Shown here one piece after another: positions 1-8,323 of a stretch of 64,000 bases of DNA; the stretch's first letter is position 1; the number at the start of each line of letters is the position of its first letter. The DNA comes from M3007 sp031398055 (GTDB taxonomy: Bacteria; Bacteroidota; Bacteroidia; Chitinophagales; Saprospiraceae), in the NCBI GenBank assembly GCA_031398055.1, contig JANNMS010000148.1:1-64000 (forward strand). The letters are read 5' to 3'. The notes below the pieces were generated by a model. It saw only the letters and a list, made by a program, of their open reading frames with translations, searched no databases and was not told the DNA's origin. A program made the position numbers and the translations under genes.

Positions 1-50
1 GCGAGGTTTAGAAGGTTTAGTTGTTTGAGGCTAAACCTTCTAAACCTCGC
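1..50. repeat. Perfect 20-bp inverted repeat
   Basis: Arms at 1-20 and 31-50 are exact reverse complements with a 10-base loop. A third partial copy of the same word (taaactttctaaacc) follows at 51-65. It touches the window edge, so it may be part of a longer palindrome or the 3' end signal of an upstream gene. There is no T-run right after it, so it is not a simple terminator. Confidence 0.8.
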
Positions 51-125
51 TAAACTTTCTAAACCTTTAAAAAAGAAAGTTTGATTTGGTTATATCGTGC
101 AAAAAATTTGCACAAAAGCTACTCA

Positions 126-159
126 AACCCGCCCGCTGAAAAGTGGGCGGGTTTTTTTT
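126..159 (+). terminator. Rho-independent terminator-like hairpin
   Basis: A 9-bp GC-rich stem (126-134 with 145-153) is followed by a run of T to 159. It probably ends a transcript entering from the left of the window. The reading frame that crosses it (81-290) looks non-coding. Confidence 0.7.
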
Positions 160-170
160 GGCAAAAAAAT

Positions 171-202
171 GAGCCATCCCTCTGGTTCAGGCGGGATGGC
201 TC
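171..202. repeat. Hairpin, 10-bp perfect stem
   Basis: gagccatccc (171-180) pairs with gggatggctc (193-202). No T-run follows on the plus strand; a short A-run precedes it, so it could terminate minus-strand transcription. The rest of the 1-436 stretch shows no credible gene. Confidence 0.55.
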
Positions 203-436
203 GACGCGTTCACTTGGTTTTCGGGTCAAAGATAAAAAATGGTTTCACACTTCCATATTAAATCATCTTAACAAGGGTGAAAAACTGTGACTTCAAGAAG
301 CGACTACCGATTGTTTTTTGAGTTTTTATAACAAAAAAACCACAAACACTTTTCTAATTTTTCCGAGGATAAAATCCCTTTCTTTGCTTTTCCAAAAGCC
401 ACTTTTTTAAAGGATTTTTCTAAAAATTTAAATCAA

Positions 437-1324
437 TTGGAAAACAAACCGCCCGTCCTGTTCGATTGGATGTTGCTTTTTTTACTCGCCGCGATGTGGG
501 GCGTTTCTTTTATTTTAATCAAAAAGTCGCTCACAGTTTTTCAACCCGACCAAGCCGCTTTCGTCCGGATGGCTTTTGCGACGCTGGTTTATTTGCCGTT
601 TGCGATAATCTACGCCAACAAAATTGATTGGAAAAAATGGAAGCCACTTTTGGTCGTTTCGCTCTGCGGTTCGGGTTTGCCCAATTATCTGTATGCCATC
701 GCGCAGACAAAAGTGAGCAGTTCGCTGGCGGGGATTTTGAATTCGTTGACCCCGTTTTTTACCCTGATTTTGGGCATTTTGATTTTCAAAAATAAAGCAG
801 ACGGCAACAAATGGCTTGGTGTGCTGCTCGGTTTGACGGGCGCAATTTTGCTGGTTTTGTTTGGTCGCGGAGGTCAAATCAGTTTTTCGGCAGAGGGTTT
901 TTTGCCACTTTTTTGCGTCGCGGCCACGATTTGTTATGCCATAAATGCCAACACCGTCGGCAAATATTTGCGGGAAATGCACCCGATTGCCATCGGTTCG
1001 GCGTCCGTTTTTTTTCTCGGCGTGCCGTACCTCGTCGGGTTCTTTTGGTCGGGCGCGTACCACACCATCCGAACCCATCCCGACCCAAAAATGGCCGTTT
1101 CGAGCCTCGCATATTTGGCCGTCATCGGCACTGCCGCCGCGTCGATCTTGTACTTTTACTTGGTGCAACGGACGAGCGCGATATTTGCAACTTCCGTGAC
1201 TTACTTGTTACCAATCGTTGCGATTTTTATGGGAATTTGGGATGGCGAAAAAGTTACGGCCATCCATTTTATTTGCACGGCGATGATTTTGGGTGGCTTG
1301 TATTTGACCCGGCAAAAAAGTTGA
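437..1324 (+). CDS. DMT-superfamily transporter (EamA family)
   Basis: This is a 295-residue polytopic membrane protein with about ten hydrophobic segments in two halves. That fits the duplicated EamA architecture of the drug/metabolite transporter superfamily (RhaT/YdcZ/RarD-like exporters). The first half carries the usual MWGVSFILIKKSL opening, the second begins near residue 150 (LPLFCVAATICYAINANTVGK). The start is a TTG at 437; no ATG lies further upstream in frame and this start keeps the first membrane segment complete. Substrate cannot be predicted. It is followed by a TonB-dependent receptor on the same strand after 63 bases, but nothing shows that they share a substrate. Confidence 0.88.
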   Translation: MENKPPVLFDWMLLFLLAAMWGVSFILIKKSLTVFQPDQAAFVRMAFATLVYLPFAIIYANKIDWKKWKPLLVVSLCGSGLPNYLYAIAQTKVSSSLAGILNSLTPFFTLILGILIFKNKADGNKWLGVLLGLTGAILLVLFGRGGQISFSAEGFLPLFCVAATICYAINANTVGKYLREMHPIAIGSASVFFLGVPYLVGFFWSGAYHTIRTHPDPKMAVSSLAYLAVIGTAAASILYFYLVQRTSAIFATSVTYLLPIVAIFMGIWDGEKVTAIHFICTAMILGGLYLTRQKS

Positions 1325-1387
1325 ACGTAAAAGCAGCAATCGGCAAAAAGCAATTTCTTCGAAACTTCAATTTATATTTTTGAGAAA

Positions 1388-3733
1388 ATGAACATTCGAA
1401 TACTCCTATTTTTTTTATTTTTAAAATTAAACGTTTCGGCTCAAACCGATTCGATAGCCCTGCTGCCGCCTGCCTTGCTGGACGATTCTTTGATTTTAAA
1501 ATACAAACCGTCGCCCCGCGAAGACATTTTTATCTCGGCCAACCGCAGTCCCGAACGACCCGCCGACCTGCCGTTTTCTACCTATATTATTACGTCCGAA
1601 GAAATTTTGCGCAACGGTTACGTCACGCTGGCCGATGTTTTGAAAGCCGCGCCCGGTATCCGCGTTTCGCAACCGGGCAGTGCCATCGAAGGTGAAAAAT
1701 TTTTGATGAATGGACTTTCCGGAAATCGCTACGTCAAAATTTTAATCAACGACGTGCCGATAAAACCTTCCATCCAACTCGGAATGCCGATTGCCGAACA
1801 ACTTCCAATTCGACAAGCCGACCGCATCGAAATTTTTTACGGCGCGGCGTCTGTAATTTATGGCGGCGATGCTTGCGCGGGCGTGGTCAATATTATTTTA
1901 AAACAATCGGAACGACCTGTTTTTACGCAGGCCGATTTGTCGTTTGGCCGTTTTGGTTACAACAACCTCGATTTGATGTTTGGCGGAAAAGTTGGGAAAG
2001 ACAAAAGGATTTTTCGATTTAGTTTGTTTGGTAGTTCGACGGCGCGGGAAGAATCGAACATCAATTTGTCGGAGGTAAATTTAATGGACAATTATTTACT
2101 TTTCAATGAAAATGACCGTGTATTTGTAAAAAACCCAAATTACCGTCCGAAACTCGTCACTTCGACAGACAACCGTCCAACCATCGGCCAATTGAAACAC
2201 GACAGCCGCATGTTTGGAATCCAATTGAAATGGCGCGGCGTTGATTTTATGTATTTGCGCACCGGGCGTTCGATGCACACGGCCGTCGGCCAAAATCCGT
2301 TGGCATATTCCTACGCCAACCCGTCGAACCGACTGACGGAAAGGACGGAGATTTATTCCGCCAGTTTTCGCACCGGACGGCGGTGGTTCAAAAGCCAAAA
2401 TATCATCAGTTTTACCAATTACCGGATGGAAAATTTTTCCACCGCGGCTTTGGTTTACGATGCGCCGGTGGCCGCGTTGTCGTATTTTTTTCCGGGCGAC
2501 ACGGCAGATTGGAAAAAACGGTACGATTTCAATTTTAAAAAATACCTCTCCGACGACCGCTATTTTTATTCAAATGGCTTCGATTTGCGGCACGAATTGC
2601 GCACAAGTTTTTTGTTGGGACGTAAATCAAGCCTCGATGCGGGTTGGCAAGCCAATTTGGGCGGCGGCTATCCTTTGTTGAACCGTTTGAAAATGCCAGC
2701 GGTTGCAACTTTGTTTGGCGACGATAATTTTCAAAACACCCAACCATTTAGTTATTATTCTGATGGCGATTTGGATGGAAATATTTTCACCCAATTCAAT
2801 CGGCGCGGCAAAAAATTGACTTTGAATTTTGCCGCTGCCGCCAACCTCAGTTTCATTTATGGCCACGACCCGCTGGTCAATTTTCGGGCGGCAGGTTTGT
2901 ACAAAATATCGTCGGAGTGGTCGGTTTTTGCCAATTTCAGCACTGGTTTTCGGCGGCCACCGATTTTTTATCAATCCCAATCATATATTTTTCAAGGCGA
3001 CAGCATCGAACTTGCTGGAAGCCAATTGAATGAGGCGACCGAACGATTTTATTACAATGAATTTGGGATTCGATATTTGGGCGGTTCAAAAAATCAGGTT
3101 GACTTCACGTTTTTCCGGCAGCGCGCGGATTTTTTGGTTCGGAACGGCTATCTGATTGACTCGGCGAGAAACCAATATTATGGTGAAAATTATTACGGCT
3201 ATGCAAATGCGCCGAGCGAAGCGATGAATTTGTGGGGTTTTCGGCTTTCGGCTTTGAGCAAAACTTTGGACATCACGGCAAACATCGACAATCGTCCAGT
3301 TAAAATTTTTTGGCGAAATGAATTGTTTTTGCAATATGCTCGCGGCGAGGAGTTTTTTGGATATGGCTATCAGTCAATAAAAAGTATTGTAAATTTGCCT
3401 CGTTCAATGATTCAATTTCGCACGGCGATGCGACTTTGGAAATATGAATTGGTCACGAGTTTTAATCGCCAATCGGCTTCGACGAGTTCGGCGGCGTTTT
3501 TCACCCAATTTATTCCACGACAATCTGCGGCAAAAGACATCGAAGGTTTCACGACTTGGGATTTTACTTTTCGTTTTCACCTGAGCCAACATTTTCTTTT
3601 TTATGCCCAATTGACCAATGCTTTTAACCGAAAATACGGCGGCCTCGATGCCACCGGCGGCCCAGACGATTTGATTTTTAATCCCCAACAACTCCGGCAG
3701 GCGAAGTTTGGGGCGAATTACAATCTAAATTAG
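1388..3733 (+). CDS. TonB-dependent receptor with plug domain
   Basis: The product is a 781-residue outer-membrane receptor with a signal peptide (residues 1-18, cleaved after VSA). The plug domain spans about residues 45-180, recognised by ITSEEILRNGYVTLADVLK, PGIRV and the IEIFYGAASVIYGGDACAGVVNII block. The rest is beta-barrel, ending in an aromatic-rich strand. No CarboxypepD-like N-terminal domain and no SusD partner is present, so it is not a SusCD pair but a siderophore/cobalamin/colicin-type receptor. Transport substrate is unknown. The stop codon (3731-3733) is directly followed by the 15-bp word array at 3734. Confidence 0.88.
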   Translation: MNIRILLFFLFLKLNVSAQTDSIALLPPALLDDSLILKYKPSPREDIFISANRSPERPADLPFSTYIITSEEILRNGYVTLADVLKAAPGIRVSQPGSAIEGEKFLMNGLSGNRYVKILINDVPIKPSIQLGMPIAEQLPIRQADRIEIFYGAASVIYGGDACAGVVNIILKQSERPVFTQADLSFGRFGYNNLDLMFGGKVGKDKRIFRFSLFGSSTAREESNINLSEVNLMDNYLLFNENDRVFVKNPNYRPKLVTSTDNRPTIGQLKHDSRMFGIQLKWRGVDFMYLRTGRSMHTAVGQNPLAYSYANPSNRLTERTEIYSASFRTGRRWFKSQNIISFTNYRMENFSTAALVYDAPVAALSYFFPGDTADWKKRYDFNFKKYLSDDRYFYSNGFDLRHELRTSFLLGRKSSLDAGWQANLGGGYPLLNRLKMPAVATLFGDDNFQNTQPFSYYSDGDLDGNIFTQFNRRGKKLTLNFAAAANLSFIYGHDPLVNFRAAGLYKISSEWSVFANFSTGFRRPPIFYQSQSYIFQGDSIELAGSQLNEATERFYYNEFGIRYLGGSKNQVDFTFFRQRADFLVRNGYLIDSARNQYYGENYYGYANAPSEAMNLWGFRLSALSKTLDITANIDNRPVKIFWRNELFLQYARGEEFFGYGYQSIKSIVNLPRSMIQFRTAMRLWKYELVTSFNRQSASTSSAAFFTQFIPRQSAAKDIEGFTTWDFTFRFHLSQHFLFYAQLTNAFNRKYGGLDATGGPDDLIFNPQQLRQAKFGANYNLN

Positions 3734-3845
3734 TTATTGGGTAATTGGTTATTGGGTAATTGGTTGCTCCAATTACCCAATAACCAATTACCAATAACCA
3801 ATTACCCAATAACCAATTTTCCAATAACCAATTACCCAATAACCA
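3734..3845. repeat. Array of 15-bp words in both orientations (family A)
   Basis: Two head-to-tail copies of TTATTGGGTAATTGG are followed by about five copies of its reverse complement, CCAATTACCCAATAA, some with small deletions. The two halves can fold on each other. The array begins at the first base after the upstream stop codon and ends just before the next gene's start. Related words recur at 12466-12546 and 58455-58484. Confidence 0.85.
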
Positions 3846-3859
3846 CTCAACCAAAAAAT

Positions 3860-4771
3860 ATGGAGACTCCGCTCAATCTCACCGAAATCCGCGAAGTTTT
3901 GCGGCAGGGCGACACTGGAAAAGCCCTTCAACTTTTTTGTTTTTTGCTCGAAAATGCCAGCCAATATCCCGAAGCCTTGCGCACCGTGCGGGTTTTGGAA
4001 AGCAATTACGCGGCGGTTCGCGGGCAAGAATTGAAAGGCATTTTGACATTTTCCGAAGCCCAAAAGGAGTACAATAAAATCAATGATTCGCTGCTGGCAC
4101 TGCTCGAAAACCCGGCAGCGGCTGCGCAAAAAGTGTTGCCGCAACCGTTTTGGCAACGCCGAAGTTTTTTGTGGGCGGCTGGCGGTGCGCTTCTTTTACT
4201 GTTCGGTTTGTCCTATTTTTTAATTTTCAGAGAAAATATTTGCCCAGATTTCGATGCCTCGAAAAAATGGAAAATCATGGTCGTGCCTTTTCAAAATGTG
4301 GGGACGGTCGCGGCTCGCCCTGCTTTGGTTTTTCAAAACAGCATCCGCACTTTGACCAAAAAAAATGACTTGTCGGCAGATGTGAAAGTGGCCACAAAAG
4401 CAGAAGGCAAACGTGAATTGCCCGATTTGGACGAAGCGGCTCGCGTCGGCAAAGATTGTGGCGCAGACTTGATTGTTTGGGGTCAATATTCTGCCGGCGC
4501 CGATTCCATCCGGTTGAACGTGCAGTACAAATTCACTGACGACGGGCGCGAGGGCGATATCGCAGGTTTGGCGTTGCGAGATTTGACGGCTTTAAATTCT
4601 GGAAAAATGGTGAAATCACTCGACGATGCGGTGCTTTCACTTTGCGGGATGCTTGCGATGCGCGAAAAACGACCGGAGTTGGCCGCAAAATGGTTTAATA
4701 AAGTGAAGGAAAAGGACGCGACGGACGTGGCGATGTTGGAAATTTTGGAAAAAAACAAGGCAAAAAATTGA
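3860..4771 (+). CDS. EAD11-like domain / TM / TolB-like protein
   Basis: The 303-residue product has three parts. Residues 5-83 are an alpha-helical module (helices around REVLRQGDTGKALQLF, ALRTVRVLESNYAAVRG, SEAQKEYNKINDSLLALL) resembling effector-associated domain 11, an adaptor found in bacterial conflict and signalling proteins. Residues 103-123 form one membrane helix. Residues 135-260 resemble TolB/FlgO-like N-terminal domains (KIMVVPFQN, CGADLIVWGQY, VQYKF), followed by a short helical tail. Topology would put the EAD-like part in the cytoplasm and the TolB-like part in the periplasm. The ATG at 3860 was chosen because an upstream in-frame GTG would translate the repeat array. Domain names rest on pattern memory; the function is not established. 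Confidence 0.7.
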   Translation: METPLNLTEIREVLRQGDTGKALQLFCFLLENASQYPEALRTVRVLESNYAAVRGQELKGILTFSEAQKEYNKINDSLLALLENPAAAAQKVLPQPFWQRRSFLWAAGGALLLLFGLSYFLIFRENICPDFDASKKWKIMVVPFQNVGTVAARPALVFQNSIRTLTKKNDLSADVKVATKAEGKRELPDLDEAARVGKDCGADLIVWGQYSAGADSIRLNVQYKFTDDGREGDIAGLALRDLTALNSGKMVKSLDDAVLSLCGMLAMREKRPELAAKWFNKVKEKDATDVAMLEILEKNKAKN

Positions 4772-4775
4772 GAAT

Positions 4776-4898
4776 GTTCAACAAACCGTGTCCACCCCCG
4801 ACCCCTAAAGGGGAGTATATTACGGAAAGCATTGAATATCAACCCTTTTTGCGATTTTCTCCCCTTTAGGGGTCGGGGGTGGACACAGTTTATTGAAC
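4776..4898. repeat. Long inverted repeat, 40-base arms
   Basis: Arms 4776-4815 and 4859-4898 match at 38 of 40 positions, with a 43-base centre. The core word is gtgtccacccccgacccc. The element begins four bases after the stop of the EAD11-like gene and its right arm supplies the last codons (Gly-Val-Gln) and the stop of the convergent MerR gene. It could be a bidirectional terminator or a small mobile (MITE-like) element. Confidence 0.85.
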
Positions 4899-5795
4899 GC
4901 CTTTTTTTCTCAAAACGAGGTCATCCAAAAATCTGACAGAATCGCGCAAATCATTGAGCCACAGCGCGTTGGCTGGCATTTTTACAGGGTGCGCCAAAAA
5001 CTGCGCGCCGGTGAGCAGCACGCGGCTTTTCCCCACTGCTTTTGAAAGATGTTCGGTGTAAATTTGGATGGATTGGCGATACGGCGGTTCGTTCAAAACG
5101 GTAAAAACGAAATCAGGCTGCACCGTTTGGCAACTCGCCTGCAAATCCGCCAACGACGTCTGCTGCCCCAAATACACGACCCGAAACTGCCGACACCGCA
5201 ACAAATACTGCATAAAAAGCAGGTTCAATTCTTGATTTTCATTTTCCGGGAGAAAAAGCAGGAAGGTGGTCGCGTCGCGTGGGATGTCCGAATTTTGATG
5301 GTCAATCGCGCAAATCAGTTTTCGACGCACGAGATTTCCGATAAATTTTTCGTGCACCGGACTGACTCCGCCGGTCAGCCAAAGCACATTCAATTTGTCC
5401 AAAAACGGGTAAACGAGTTCGAGCATCGTGTTTTCAAAACCATTTTCGGAGACGAAGTTTTTGAAAACGTACTCGAAAGCCATTTCATCCAAATTTATCA
5501 TGGCCAAAGTGAGGGCGTCAATTTGGACGCTGGCATCGTGGTCGTGGTCGGCGATTTTTGCGACTTGCAAAGCCACATTTTCGGGGGTCATTTTGGCGAT
5601 GTGGCTGATTTTCAGGCCTTGTTTATTCAACAAAGAAACATTGAAAAGATGCCGGACGTGGTCGTCGGTGTAAAATCGGATGTTGGTTTCGGTGCGGGCA
5701 GGCGAAATCAAGTTGTACCGCTGCTCCCAAATCCGAATGGTGTGGGCTTTGATCCCGGTGAGTTTTTCCAAATCCCGAATGGAATAGACAGCCAT
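4890..5795 (-). CDS. MerR-family regulator with B12-binding-like fold
   Basis: A 301-residue regulator. Residues 3-70 are a MerR-type winged helix (YSIRDLEKLTGIKAHTIRIWEQRY). Residues 88-165 match the four-helix cap of CarH/LitR proteins and 172-290 the Rossmann-like cobalamin-binding domain. The cobalamin contacts are not kept: the CarH W-x9-E-H signature reads W139-x9-E149-K, and the axial-ligand DxHxxG motif is replaced by a PENENQE stretch (residues 183-189) without histidine. It therefore probably does not bind B12 and may sense something else or act by protein contact. It is convergent with the EAD11-like gene. Confidence 0.82.
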   Translation of the reverse strand: MAVYSIRDLEKLTGIKAHTIRIWEQRYNLISPARTETNIRFYTDDHVRHLFNVSLLNKQGLKISHIAKMTPENVALQVAKIADHDHDASVQIDALTLAMINLDEMAFEYVFKNFVSENGFENTMLELVYPFLDKLNVLWLTGGVSPVHEKFIGNLVRRKLICAIDHQNSDIPRDATTFLLFLPENENQELNLLFMQYLLRCRQFRVVYLGQQTSLADLQASCQTVQPDFVFTVLNEPPYRQSIQIYTEHLSKAVGKSRVLLTGAQFLAHPVKMPANALWLNDLRDSVRFLDDLVLRKKGVQ

Positions 5796-5877
5796 TTTTT
5801 TGGATTTACGATTTTAGATTGTTTAATGAAAACGCAGTCTATTGGCAAATGTTTAAACAATCAAGTTGTGTGCATTT

Positions 5878-5979
5878 AACACATAGTCCACATAGGAGTT
5901 TTCACATAGAAAACATAGACCTATTTATCAGTGAAATTCTATGTTTTCTATGTGAAAACTCCTATGTGGACTATGTGTT
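5878..5979. repeat. Perfect 41-bp palindrome (family B, copy 1)
   Basis: Arms 5878-5918 and 5939-5979 are perfect reverse complements around a 20-base loop. The arms contain the words acatagaaaacatag and catagtccacatag. It lies between the 5' end of the MerR gene and the 3' end of the Fur gene, 15 bases from the Fur stop. Related copies are at 32440-32511 and 49997-50085. Confidence 0.9.
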
Positions 5980-5994
5980 ATCCGCCACAAAAAA

Positions 5995-6516
5995 TCAATC
6001 GCCCCAGCCCGGTTCGTCGTCGTGTTTTGGTTTTGCTTGGAGCAGGCCGAGTTCTTTTTCCTTTTTGCAAGTGCCGCAGATGCCGTACAAATTCAGGGAA
6101 TGATGGGTGATTTGAAAATTCAAAAGTTCGCCGACCATCGTTTTGATTTGCTGAATCCGCGGGTCGCAGAACTCGACGACTTTTCCACAGTGCGCACAAA
6201 TGACGTGATCGTGTTGTTTGAAACCATAGGATTTTTCGTACTGCGCGAGGTTTTTTCCAAACTGGTGTTTTTTAATCAAATCGCAAGTCGTGAGCAAATC
6301 CAAGGTGTTGTAAACCGTCGCCCGACTGACCCGGTAATTCGAGTTTTTCATGTGGATGTACAAAGCCTCGGCATCGAAATGGTCGGTGCGTTTGTAAATT
6401 TCTTCCAAAATGGCGAAACGTTCGGGGGTTTTTCGCAGGCCACTTTTTTCGAGATAACCAGAAAATAGGTTTAAAACTTCTTTGATTAAATCAATGCGAT
6501 TGGGTTGGACGCTCAT
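5995..6516 (-). CDS. Fur-family transcriptional regulator
   Basis: The 173-residue protein has the Fur/PerR/Zur winged-helix domain (residues 12-90; TPERFAILEEIYKRTDHFDAEALY, RVSRATVYNTLDLL) and a dimerisation/metal domain. The regulatory metal site is suggested by HDHVIC, and the structural zinc site by two CxxC pairs (CAHC and CGTC). The C-terminal tail is short and acidic. Fur, PerR and Zur cannot be told apart here. A likely promoter -7 box (TACCTTTG) lies just upstream on the same strand. The neighbouring MORN-caspase gene is upstream on the same strand but separated by a terminator hairpin. Confidence 0.9.
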   Translation of the reverse strand: MSVQPNRIDLIKEVLNLFSGYLEKSGLRKTPERFAILEEIYKRTDHFDAEALYIHMKNSNYRVSRATVYNTLDLLTTCDLIKKHQFGKNLAQYEKSYGFKQHDHVICAHCGKVVEFCDPRIQQIKTMVGELLNFQITHHSLNLYGICGTCKKEKELGLLQAKPKHDDEPGWGD

Positions 6517-6536
6517 TTTTTTACAAATTTTAAAAG

Positions 6537-6544
6537 CAAAGGTA
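6537..6544 (-). promoter_or_regulatory. Promoter -7 element for the Fur gene
   Basis: Read on the minus strand this is TACCTTTG, matching the Bacteroidota -7 consensus TAnnTTTG, 20 bases before the ATG. No clear -33 TTG was found. Confidence 0.5.
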
Positions 6545-6559
6545 GTTTTTGGAGGGTTT

Positions 6560-6614
6560 AAAAATTAAAAAGGGGCAAAAAGGTTGTGTGCCTTTTTACC
6601 CCTTTTTAATTTTT
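6560..6614. terminator. Bidirectional-type hairpin between caspase and fur genes
   Basis: An A-rich arm containing aaaaaggggcaaaaagg pairs with cctttttaccccttttt. U-rich ends occur in both directions. It probably ends the MORN-caspase transcript before the Fur gene. Confidence 0.65.
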
Positions 6615-6640
6615 TCGAATCTATTTCTGCTTCATTTTCC

Positions 6641-8323
6641 TCAATATTTCCTCGAAAGTGCTACTGGCATCGCCGGATCGTAAGTGCCTTTGATGACCGG
6701 GCTTTGCCGATTCCCGGTGTACGTTCTGACCTGTTCAAAAACAAAATCGTACAATTCCTCGATGGTCACGATGCCGCTTTTGTCCTTGTCGGCCTCGCCT
6801 TTCAAACCGCGAATCAAAAAATGGGTAAAAACACCCTGCCGCAAACCTTGCGATTCCAACGAAGTTTCGTCCGATTTTGAAGACATAATTAATGCCGTGC
6901 CGGAGATAGTTTTTGCCAATTGTTGGTAATATTTGACCAATTCTGGTTCGGTTTCGCCACTTCGCATGGCAATAATGCCACCAGAATGGCAGGCGTCGGC
7001 GAGGCAAAGTTTGTATTTGGCATGGCATTTATTGAAACGTTCGGCGATTTCTTCGTGCGGGATTTTGTTGTTGAACCCATCAAAATCAATCGGCAAAAAC
7101 GAGCCGTTCAAGCCGTGACCCGAAAAATAAAAGATGACCAAATCGTTGCTCGTCGCCCGTTCGAAAATTTCGTCAATTGCGGTGAGGACATTTTCGCGGG
7201 TCGCGTCTTCGTCAATCAAAAGCCGCAATTGTTCGTCGGGCAACGCGCCGCCTTCCAAACTTTTCAAAAAAGCGAAAAAACGGTAGGCATCGTCGTCGGT
7301 GTATCGAAGTGCTGGCATGTGGTTGTACGCCCCGACGCCGACGACAACTGCCCAAATTTTGGTTTCTTGCTTGACCTGTTCGATGACTTGTTTTTGCTCC
7401 TCGACGACTTCGGCGGAAGGTTTGTAATCGTTGGGCGTGTCTTTTCCCAAAAATTCGCCATCTTTCCAATAACCCGCGACCTCCGTGCCATCGTGAATGT
7501 ATAAATTTCCTTTGCCGTTGAACGACCCATCTGCCCACTCGCCACGATATCTGTCGCCGTTGGCATAAACGCAAACGCCAAAACCGTTGGGTTTTTTGTC
7601 TTTAAAATCGCCCGTAAATTTCGCCGAACCTTCTTTATAAACGTAGGTGCCTTTTCCATTTTGGCAATCGCCTTCGATGCAGCCAGTTTTTGCACTTTCA
7701 ATCAGGCTGCTGCCGATAAATTCGCCTTCGCGCCACTCGCCCTCTTCTTTTGAGCCGTCGGCGTGAAAACGCGTGCCTTGTCCGTGCGGGTAGTTTTCGG
7801 CAAATTGACCGACGAATTTGTCGGCGTTTGCAAAGTAAAAAGTGCCTTGGCCAGTGTATTTTCCGTTTTTGAAATGGCCTTCATATTTCGAGCCGTCGGG
7901 ATAGGCGATTACGCCTTCGCCGTTTTTGCAGTCGCCGGAGAGGCAGCCGGATTGGATGTCCGTGCCGTCGTCCTGCCGTTCTTCCGCTTTTTTGGCAATG
8001 TATTCTTCCAAAATATTGCCGGCGGCGTCCACTGGTTTGCCTTTTTTCCAGATGCCGTTGCGTTTTGTGCCGTCGGGGTAAGTTTTTATGCCTTTGCCTT
8101 CGGGGTAGCGGTTGCGCCACTCGCCCTGATATTTTGAGCCGTCGGTGTATTGGCAAGTGCCGACGCCGTGGATTTCGCCATTTTTAAAATCGCCGATGTA
8201 TTTCGCACCGGACGGATATTTAAAAATGCCTTTGCCGTTTTTGCAATCGCCGGAGAGGCACTGCGCTTCGGCATTTGAAAAAATGAAAATAGAAAGAATG
8301 GAAAAAAAGAAGTACTTCAACAT
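6641..8323 (-). CDS. Secreted MORN-repeat caspase-family protease
   Basis: The 560-residue protein starts with a signal peptide (1-20, cut before QC). Residues 22-295 hold three blocks, each opening with a C-x-x-G-D-C-x-N-G motif and each carrying about three MORN repeats (YxGxFKNGxxxGxG). Residues 322-480 are a caspase (C14) p20-like domain with the dyad His403 (SGHG) and Cys445 (DACHSGG). Residues 512-523 form a canonical EF-hand loop (D-x-D-x-S-G, Glu at position 12), suggesting calcium control as in metacaspases. MORN repeats bind lipid or structure in other proteins. The signal peptide puts the protein in the periplasm or on the cell surface. Physiological substrate is unknown. Confidence 0.88.
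   Translation of the reverse strand: MLKYFFFSILSIFIFSNAEAQCLSGDCKNGKGIFKYPSGAKYIGDFKNGEIHGVGTCQYTDGSKYQGEWRNRYPEGKGIKTYPDGTKRNGIWKKGKPVDAAGNILEEYIAKKAEERQDDGTDIQSGCLSGDCKNGEGVIAYPDGSKYEGHFKNGKYTGQGTFYFANADKFVGQFAENYPHGQGTRFHADGSKEEGEWREGEFIGSSLIESAKTGCIEGDCQNGKGTYVYKEGSAKFTGDFKDKKPNGFGVCVYANGDRYRGEWADGSFNGKGNLYIHDGTEVAGYWKDGEFLGKDTPNDYKPSAEVVEEQKQVIEQVKQETKIWAVVVGVGAYNHMPALRYTDDDAYRFFAFLKSLEGGALPDEQLRLLIDEDATRENVLTAIDEIFERATSNDLVIFYFSGHGLNGSFLPIDFDGFNNKIPHEEIAERFNKCHAKYKLCLADACHSGGIIAMRSGETEPELVKYYQQLAKTISGTALIMSSKSDETSLESQGLRQGVFTHFLIRGLKGEADKDKSGIVTIEELYDFVFEQVRTYTGNRQSPVIKGTYDPAMPVALSRKY

Noticed and set aside
81..290. 69-codon frame across the first hairpins
   Set aside because: It runs through a terminator and a second hairpin and resembles no protein.
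515..1168. 217-codon minus-strand frame
   Set aside because: Opposite the EamA transporter gene; rich in Arg and Gln with no domain or signal.
3734..3845. Replication-origin iterons
   Set aside because: The words occur in both orientations, no DnaA boxes or dnaA/repA gene is near, and related copies occur at other gene ends.
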